A DNA stretch of 12,583 bases from Terriglobia bacterium (GTDB lineage Bacteria; Acidobacteriota; Terriglobia; UBA7540), in assembly GCA_030040295.1 (NCBI GenBank), contig JASHTZ010000157.1:1-12583 (forward strand). The letters run 5' to 3'. A program made the position numbers and the translations under genes. Each line of letters opens with the position of its first letter. Position 1 is the stretch's first letter. Below the pieces are notes generated by a model. That model did no database searches and had not been told where the DNA came from. It saw nothing but the letters and a program-made list of their open reading frames with translations. Below are positions 7,787 through 12,583 of this stretch, one piece after another.

Positions 7787-10591
7787 TCAGCCCAGCCTTT
7801 CGAGTGAGTCCAGAAGTTTTTTCAAGTGCGCTTCGAGTTCTTTGAGCCGCTGCTCAGCGCCGCGCACGATCTCGCGGGGAGCGCGCGCCAGAAATTCCTG
7901 GTTGCTAAGCTGCCCGCGCACCTGCGCGAGTTGCTGCTCAAGCTTTTGCTTTTCCTTTAACAAACGCGCTCGCTCGGCCGCGGGATCCGCTTTTTCTTCG
8001 TGCAAAACCCGCAGATCAAAGCTCACACCAGACCGCGCATCGGAGAGTTCCGCCGCCAAACGCCCCCGGGTCAGGTGCAACGCCTGCATTGCCGAAAGCC
8101 GCAAAATGGTTTCCTGATGAGTTCGGAAGAGCTCAAGCAGGCGCTGATCCTCCGAAGCGACTTGCAGGCTGGGTTTCTGTTTTTGCAGGCCCATTTCCGC
8201 CTTGGCGTTGCGCGCCGTCACCACCAATTCCTGAATTTTCTCGACCTGTTTTTCCGAAATCGGGTCGGCAACGCGCTCGCCCACCAATTGAAATTCCACA
8301 AGCGAAATCGACGGCCCGGGTTTCGAGTGCGGAAGCAGGTGCCAAAGCTCCTCGGTAATAAACGGCATGAAGGGGTGGAGCAGGCGGAGCGACGCTTCAA
8401 AAACGCGCGCCAAATTGATCCACGCCGGCGCAACTTTTTCTCCCTCTGCCGGGCGCGTGATTTCCGGCTTGACCCATTCCACGTACCAATCGCAGAACTC
8501 GTGCCAGAAGAAGTGATAGATGGTAAAAGCCGCCTCGTGAAAACGGTAATCCTCGAGGGCGGCCTCGATCTCCCGCGTTACGGTCGCGAGACGCGAAAAG
8601 ATCCAGCGATCCGCAAGAGCCAGGTGCGCGGGCGCGGCCACAGGCTCAAAGCCCAGGCTGGGAATCGGTTCCAGAGCCCGTGCCAATTGCACGCGGTGTG
8701 CATCAGGCATTTTCTGGAGATTCATCAGCAGAAAACGTCCGGCATTCCAAATCTTATTGGCGAAGGCGCGATAGGATTCAACCTTGTCTTCGGAGAAAGC
8801 GATGTCCGTTCCCGGGGCCGCGCTGATGGCCAGCGCGAATCGCACCGCGTCGGTTCCGTATTTTTCCGTGACTTCCAGCGGGTCGAGCACGTTACCCTTG
8901 GTCTTTGACATCTTTTGCCGTTCGGCATCGCGCACTAGCGCATGGATGTAGAGTTCACGGAATGGGACGTCTTTCATGAACTTCAAACCCAGCATGATCA
9001 TGCGCGCGCCCCAGAAAAACAGGATGTCAAAGCCCATGATCATCAGGTTGTTGGGATAAAACCGCCGCAGGTCCGCGGTTTCCTCAGGCCAGCCCATTGT
9101 GGCGAAAGGCCAAAGGCCGGAACTGAACCAGGTGTCGAGAACATCGGGGTCCTCGTGGAACGGGCCGTCGTGGCCATTCGGACAACGTTCCGGCTTCTCC
9201 ACCTGAACGATTTCCATTCCGGGGTTCGTTCCACATTGCGCGCAATACCAGGCCGGAATGCGATGGCCCCACCAAAGCTGGCGCGAGATGCACCAATCGT
9301 GGATCTTATTCATCCAGTCAAGGTAAATCTTCCGGTAGTTTTCAGGGACGATGCGGACCTGGCCTTCCTCGACGACGCGAAGGGCGGGCTCCGCGAGGGG
9401 TTTCATGCGCATGAACCACTGCATTGAAAGCAGGGGCTCAACAACGGTCTTGCAGCGCTGGCAGGTTCCGACGCTGAGAGGATAATCTTCGATTCTCTCC
9501 ACCAATCCGGCCTTGCTCAAGTCCTCCACAATTTTATTTCGCGCTTTAAACCGATCCAGGCCGCTGTAAAGGCTCGCGCCGGGCCACTGAGAAGCAAACT
9601 TCGGATCGATTTCCGCCTGCTCGTTGATGACCTTGATGACCGCGAGGCCGTGGCGCAGACCAATGGCGGCATCGTTGGGATCGTGCGCGGGCGTAACCTT
9701 CACGGCCCCCGTGCCGAATTTCGGGTCAACAAAATCATCGGCAATGACTGGGATGATTCGTTTAACCAAGGGGAGGACGACCTTACGCCCGAGCGCGGAC
9801 TGATAACGCCCATCGGTGGGATTGACCGCCACAGCCGTGTCGCCCAGCATGGTTTCCGGGCGAGTCGTCGCCACGATCACGTGGCCGTTCCCGTCTTCAA
9901 ACGGATAGCGGATGTACCAAAGGTGGCCGGGGCGATCCTCGTGAACGACCTCCAGGTCGGAGACCGCTGTGCCGCAGCGCGGGCACCAATTGACGATGTA
10001 ATTATCGCGGTAGATGAGCTTGTCGCCGTACTTCTGGTACTCGTGATAGAGCTTCACAAACACTTCCGCGACCGCCCGTGAGTAGGCTGCGTCCATGGTG
10101 AAGCGGTTGCGCGTCCAATCAACGGACGTACCCAGGCGCTCCATCTGTCGGCGAATCGTTCCACCATTCTTTTCTTTCCATTGCCAGCAGCGCTCGATGA
10201 ATTTTTCCTGCCCCATTTCGCGCCGCAGCCGCTGACCCTCGCGCTGCCAGGTGCTCTGCGCCTGGAGCCCTTCGGCCGTGGGCAGCGCTTCGCGGCCCAA
10301 CTCGCGTTCCACAATCATCTGCGTGGCAATGGAAGCGTGGTCTGTGCCGGGCAGCCACAGCACGTTCTCGCCGCGCATGCGATGCCAGCGGATCAGGATG
10401 TCAATCTCCGTGTGCTCCAGCATGTGCCCCATGTGGAGTGAACCCGTGATGTTGGGTGGAGGAATCGTCAGGCAGAAGGGCGCGCGCGCATTTTCGTCGG
10501 CCGGCCGATAGAGATTCTGGTCAACCCAGAAGCGGGCCCAGCGCGGTTCAATATTTTCGGGCAAATATACCTTGGGGATTTCGGTTTCCAA
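7787..10591 (-). CDS. valS: Valyl-tRNA synthetase
   Basis: Class Ia synthetase that charges tRNA(Val) with valine and edits mischarged threonine. The 934-residue protein is a normal full-length ValRS. It shows PPPNITGSLHMGH at 44-56 (HIGH motif, HMGH at 53-56), the editing (CP1) domain with ATTRPETMLGDTAV from 241 and FGTGAVKVTPAHDPND at 292-307, likely zinc-binding cysteines (C203/C206, C377/C380, C450/C453), DVLDTWFSSGLWPF at 483-496 and KMSKTKGN at 560-567. An anticodon-binding domain follows, then the ValRS-specific C-terminal coiled coil (about 876-934). The start is TTG at 10591 with AGGAG nine bases upstream. It has its own promoter and heads the operon running to rlmD. The leader is only about 39 nt, too short for a T-box riboswitch. 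Confidence 0.98.
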   Translation of the reverse strand: METEIPKVYLPENIEPRWARFWVDQNLYRPADENARAPFCLTIPPPNITGSLHMGHMLEHTEIDILIRWHRMRGENVLWLPGTDHASIATQMIVERELGREALPTAEGLQAQSTWQREGQRLRREMGQEKFIERCWQWKEKNGGTIRRQMERLGTSVDWTRNRFTMDAAYSRAVAEVFVKLYHEYQKYGDKLIYRDNYIVNWCPRCGTAVSDLEVVHEDRPGHLWYIRYPFEDGNGHVIVATTRPETMLGDTAVAVNPTDGRYQSALGRKVVLPLVKRIIPVIADDFVDPKFGTGAVKVTPAHDPNDAAIGLRHGLAVIKVINEQAEIDPKFASQWPGASLYSGLDRFKARNKIVEDLSKAGLVERIEDYPLSVGTCQRCKTVVEPLLSMQWFMRMKPLAEPALRVVEEGQVRIVPENYRKIYLDWMNKIHDWCISRQLWWGHRIPAWYCAQCGTNPGMEIVQVEKPERCPNGHDGPFHEDPDVLDTWFSSGLWPFATMGWPEETADLRRFYPNNLMIMGFDILFFWGARMIMLGLKFMKDVPFRELYIHALVRDAERQKMSKTKGNVLDPLEVTEKYGTDAVRFALAISAAPGTDIAFSEDKVESYRAFANKIWNAGRFLLMNLQKMPDAHRVQLARALEPIPSLGFEPVAAPAHLALADRWIFSRLATVTREIEAALEDYRFHEAAFTIYHFFWHEFCDWYVEWVKPEITRPAEGEKVAPAWINLARVFEASLRLLHPFMPFITEELWHLLPHSKPGPSISLVEFQLVGERVADPISEKQVEKIQELVVTARNAKAEMGLQKQKPSLQVASEDQRLLELFRTHQETILRLSAMQALHLTRGRLAAELSDARSGVSFDLRVLHEEKADPAAERARLLKEKQKLEQQLAQVRGQLSNQEFLARAPREIVRGAEQRLKELEAHLKKLLDSLERLG

Positions 10592-10600
10592 AAGAACGAT

Positions 10601-10605
10601 CTCCT
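10601..10605 (-). promoter_or_regulatory. Ribosome binding site of valS
   Basis: The minus strand reads AGGAG followed by a 9-base spacer and TTG at 10591. It decides the non-ATG start, since the conserved ValRS N-terminus (ETEIPKVYLPENIE) begins right after it. Confidence 0.75.
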
Positions 10606-10636
10606 GAATCAGCGCCGCAGAGTTGGATATGAATTA

Positions 10637-10665
10637 AATATACCGGCAGCGCGGGGATGAGTCAA
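10637..10665 (-). promoter_or_regulatory. Sigma70-type promoter of the valS operon
   Basis: Minus strand: -35 TTGACT (10665-10660), 17-base spacer, -10 TATATT (10642-10637). The hexamers match consensus at 5 of 6 positions each, with ideal spacing. Predicted transcription start is near 10630, giving a leader of roughly 39 nt. It shows that valS need not depend on the receiver-protein gene upstream. Confidence 0.7.
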
Positions 10666-10709
10666 ACCAGCGCGAAGAATTGCTTGTTGAAGAGGTGGAT
10701 AAGTTGTGA

Positions 10710-12173
10710 CTATGCCTGGGGTTGTGAAGACTCGGCGCTGATCTCCGTGGCGATTTCCTCGGCGAGCCGCCGGGCCATTTCCTCCACGGCTTCAGTGGGC
10801 AAAGCAGGCGGAGACATCTTCGACACGACTTTGTGGACGACCGTAAACACCAAATTCCAATCAAACGGCAGGGGAGGCGCTGCTTCAACGGGGGCTTCCG
10901 CCGGCACGGCCTCCGGCGCGGGCTCCTGGGCAGCTTCCGGCGTTACCGATTCAGCCGCGGGCTCGGGCGGAAGCGCCTCTGCAGGCGCCGCTTCCTCCAT
11001 AATGACGGGAGCGGCTTCTGCAGAAGAAGTTTCCGCTGCATGCGAAGCAAAGTGCACCTGCCCAGCCGTGGCATCGTCGAGAGAGAAACTATCCAGGCTC
11101 GTCGCGGTTACAGCGGGGTTGTGATGGACAGGCTGCGGAGCCTCCTCGGCTGTAACTTCCGAAGTTTCGACCGGTGCCGCCGCTTCCACTTTCGGTTCCG
11201 CCGCGGCGGCCGGTTCAGATTCAAATTCAGGTTCAGGAGATGGGGGGGAAGGAACCGTTTCGTCCTTCAAAACCGGATCGGCGATTTGCAGCGGCGCGCG
11301 GAAGATCATGGTGCGGACTTCCTCCGGCACTTGTGCGGTCTCCGCGGCTGGGGCAGATTGATCCTCGATGAAGACCGGCTCCGAGCTTACGGCTTCCATT
11401 CCTTCCAGATACGACGCTGCAAACAGCGGCTCAGGAGCAGGGCTGGGCTCAACCGGCTCCTCGACAGCCGCGGGGAGTTCGTCTGCTGGGGCACTCTGCG
11501 CTTCGGGAACGGGTGCCGGCTCCGCGAATTCCGCGGCGACGGCGGGCTCGACTATGGCCTCCGTCTCAGGTTGAGGGGCCGCGTATGGCTCTTCAGCAGC
11601 GGCCGGCTGCGGCTCGCTTGGATACGCCGGTGGTTCCTCAGCCACGGGCTCCGTAAGGGCAACGCCCTCCGAGGAGGCAGAAAAATCGGGAGCGGGCGCC
11701 GGCGCGGGCGCAACTTCCTCAGGCGCATCATTGAAAATTGCAAACTCTGGGGTGGGTGTGGCAGAGGCGGCGGCCGGCATTGCCGTGGTGGGCGCCGCCG
11801 CTTCGCACTCATCGGCAAATTTCACAACCAGCGAGATCAGTTCCTGCGGGTCAAAAGGTTTCTTAATGATGCCGTCAGCCTTTACGTGCGCGCCGCGAGC
11901 CTCGTCATAGGGCTCCATATCGCTGGCTACGAGCAGGACCGGCACGTGCGCAAGCTCCACCGACTTCTTTACGAAATCGCAGACCTCATAGCCATCCCGG
12001 CCGGGCATTGAAACGTCAGCAAGAACCACAACGGGGTGGAGCACCGCCAGGCGTTTAATGGCGGCCACACCGTTTGAAACGGTTTCAATGTCAAATCCCT
12101 CACCCTTCAGTATTCCGACAGCTTTCTTCTGGATGGAGGGACTGTCATCGGCGACCAGAACAATCCGACCCAC
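10710..12173 (-). CDS. Receiver-domain (CheY-like) protein with long Pro/Ala/Glu-rich linker and C-terminal helical module
   Basis: Two-component-type response regulator without a recognisable DNA-binding or enzyme output domain. Residues 1-115 form a receiver: acidic pair D9/D10, phosphoacceptor D53 in LADVSMPGRDGYEV, and conserved K105 in KKPFDPQEL. The usual Thr/Ser switch position (T87 of CheY) aligns to A83 (VPVLLVASD). Residues about 117-436 are a low-complexity Ala/Pro/Glu linker, surely disordered, broken by islands such as RTMIFRAPLQIADPVLKDE and SLDSFSLDDATAGQVHFAS. Residues about 437-487 are a helical module (FDWNLVFTVVHKVVSKMSPP, then EEMARRLAEEIATEI) that may bind a partner. The start is GTG at 12173 with AAGGAG six bases upstream; the earlier GTG at 12221 lies inside the promoter. 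The cognate kinase is not in the window. A role in motility, pili or chemosensory signalling is possible by analogy with FrzS-like proteins, but unproven. Confidence 0.9.
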   Translation of the reverse strand: MGRIVLVADDSPSIQKKAVGILKGEGFDIETVSNGVAAIKRLAVLHPVVVLADVSMPGRDGYEVCDFVKKSVELAHVPVLLVASDMEPYDEARGAHVKADGIIKKPFDPQELISLVVKFADECEAAAPTTAMPAAASATPTPEFAIFNDAPEEVAPAPAPAPDFSASSEGVALTEPVAEEPPAYPSEPQPAAAEEPYAAPQPETEAIVEPAVAAEFAEPAPVPEAQSAPADELPAAVEEPVEPSPAPEPLFAASYLEGMEAVSSEPVFIEDQSAPAAETAQVPEEVRTMIFRAPLQIADPVLKDETVPSPPSPEPEFESEPAAAAEPKVEAAAPVETSEVTAEEAPQPVHHNPAVTATSLDSFSLDDATAGQVHFASHAAETSSAEAAPVIMEEAAPAEALPPEPAAESVTPEAAQEPAPEAVPAEAPVEAAPPLPFDWNLVFTVVHKVVSKMSPPALPTEAVEEMARRLAEEIATEISAESSQPQA

Positions 12174-12179
12174 TGGATT

Positions 12180-12185
12180 CTCCTT
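12180..12185 (-). promoter_or_regulatory. Ribosome binding site of the receiver-protein gene
   Basis: The minus strand has AAGGAG six bases before GTG at 12173. This strong site fixes the start, so the protein begins MGRIVLVADDS, as receivers normally do. Confidence 0.85.
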
Positions 12186-12211
12186 TTTAGCGCCAACTGC
12201 GAGTTCACAGA

Positions 12212-12240
12212 CAAATACCACGATGCCATTGAGATGTCAA
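12212..12240 (-). promoter_or_regulatory. Sigma70-type promoter of the receiver-protein gene
   Basis: Minus strand: perfect -35 TTGACA (12240-12235), 17-base spacer, -10 TATTTG (12217-12212, weaker, 3 of 6). Predicted start near 12205, leaving a leader of about 32 nt before GTG 12173. The weak -10 and the inverted repeat three bases upstream of the -35 would fit an activator-dependent promoter. Confidence 0.55.
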
Positions 12241-12243
12241 GAC

Positions 12244-12270
12244 GCAACTGCTTGGAAAGCCAATGGTTGC
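12244..12270. repeat. Interrupted inverted repeat upstream of the receiver-gene promoter
   Basis: Plus strand: GCAAC-TGC-TTGG-AAAG-CCAA-TG-GTTGC. Two perfectly complementary arm segments (GCAAC/GTTGC and TTGG/CCAA) surround a 4-base centre. It ends three bases from the -35 hexamer, the usual place for an activator or repressor dimer. The rest of the gap (12271-12360) shows only a weak 5-bp GC stem (CGGCC/GGCCG, 12323-12340) shortly after the stop of the upstream gene, with no T-run. Confidence 0.4.
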
Positions 12271-12360
12271 ACATTCATTCAGGTATAAGCCTCGGAGCCG
12301 TTCGTAGGTATTGGGAGGTGTACGGCCTTCATTTGGGCCGGTTTCAGGCGGTGGCAGGGT

Positions 12361-12583
12361 CTAAAATGGATCCACAATTTTCTTCAGAATATGTAGCTTG
12401 CCCTTTTTCTTAGAGGGCGCAGCGGGTTTGGAAGCGTCCGATTGGTTGGCATTTGAGGATTTCTCGGCTGGCTTTGTGTTTTCGTTACTGGGGGCGGCGG
12501 CGGGAGTCGCATTCTTGGAGGATCCACTTTCGCCGTTTTGGCCTGGGGAGGCGGAACCCGGGCCGGCGTTTCCGCCGGTACCA
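12361..12583 (-). CDS. C-terminal end of an unknown low-complexity protein, 5' part beyond the window
   Basis: An open frame of 73 complete codons runs from the right edge to a TAG at 12361-12363. The visible part is low complexity: Gly/Ser/Asn/Ala/Pro-rich at first, then a Lys-containing stretch and a basic tail, SKKKGKLHILKKIVDPF. Codon use looks like the neighbours and the frame stays open, so I take it as a real gene end. The tail suggests a flexible extension of an exported or surface-associated protein, but no domain is visible and the function cannot be told from this fragment. The 187-base gap and new promoter after it suggest that its transcript ends before the receiver gene. Confidence 0.65.
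   Translation of the reverse strand, partial: GTGGNAGPGSASPGQNGESGSSKNATPAAAPSNENTKPAEKSSNANQSDASKPAAPSKKKGKLHILKKIVDPF

Noticed and set aside
10694..10702. DnaA-box-like TTATCCACC on the minus strand
   Set aside because: A single near-match with no second box, AT-rich stretch or dnaA/dnaN nearby; expected by chance.
10592..10709. T-box riboswitch in front of valS
   Set aside because: A good promoter leaves only about 39 nt of leader, with no room for the structure, and no T-box sequence is visible.
10833..12011. 392-codon open frame on the plus strand opposite the receiver gene
   Set aside because: It is Arg/Gly-rich, has no domain or ribosome site, and mirrors the Ala/Pro/Glu-rich codons of the real gene, which rarely give stops on the other strand.

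Overview
The window is a compact bacterial chromosome segment, GC-rich by eye. Every gene I can support is read from the minus strand. I see no tRNA, rRNA, CRISPR array, insertion sequence or prophage. My best guess for the host is an Acidobacteriota (Terriglobia-like) bacterium. That rests on recalled gene order (valS-nadC-birA-coaX next to comEC) and on the style of the receiver protein with a long Ala/Pro/Glu-rich linker. It is an inference, not a search result.

Layout in transcription order, from high to low coordinates. At 12583-12361 is the C-terminal tail of an unknown low-complexity protein that runs off the right edge. At 12360-12174 is a regulatory gap with a good sigma70-type promoter and an inverted repeat just upstream of its -35 box. 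At 12173-10710 is a receiver-domain protein with about 320 residues of Pro/Ala/Glu-rich linker and a short helical C-terminal module. At 10709-10592 is a gap with a second clear promoter that drives valS (10591-7787).

nadC, birA, coaX, an uncharacterised 238-residue gene and rlmD follow valS with gaps of 3, 12, 110, 10 and 13 nt, so they look like one operon. It combines valyl-tRNA charging, NAD synthesis, biotin ligation, the first step of CoA synthesis and 23S rRNA methylation. A 289-nt gap with two hairpins and a possible promoter then separates rlmD from comEC, the DNA-uptake channel, which runs off the left edge just short of its stop.

Most of the window is ordinary housekeeping sequence and I did not find a convincing new system. 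The items most worth a second look are: a ComEC whose metallo-beta-lactamase domain has lost several expected metal-ligand residues; the receiver protein with its long disordered linker and operator-like upstream repeat; and the unknown gene inside the cofactor operon. Several starts are not ATG (TTG for valS, GTG for nadC, the unknown gene and the receiver protein, TTG or GTG for comEC), so automated start calls here need care.
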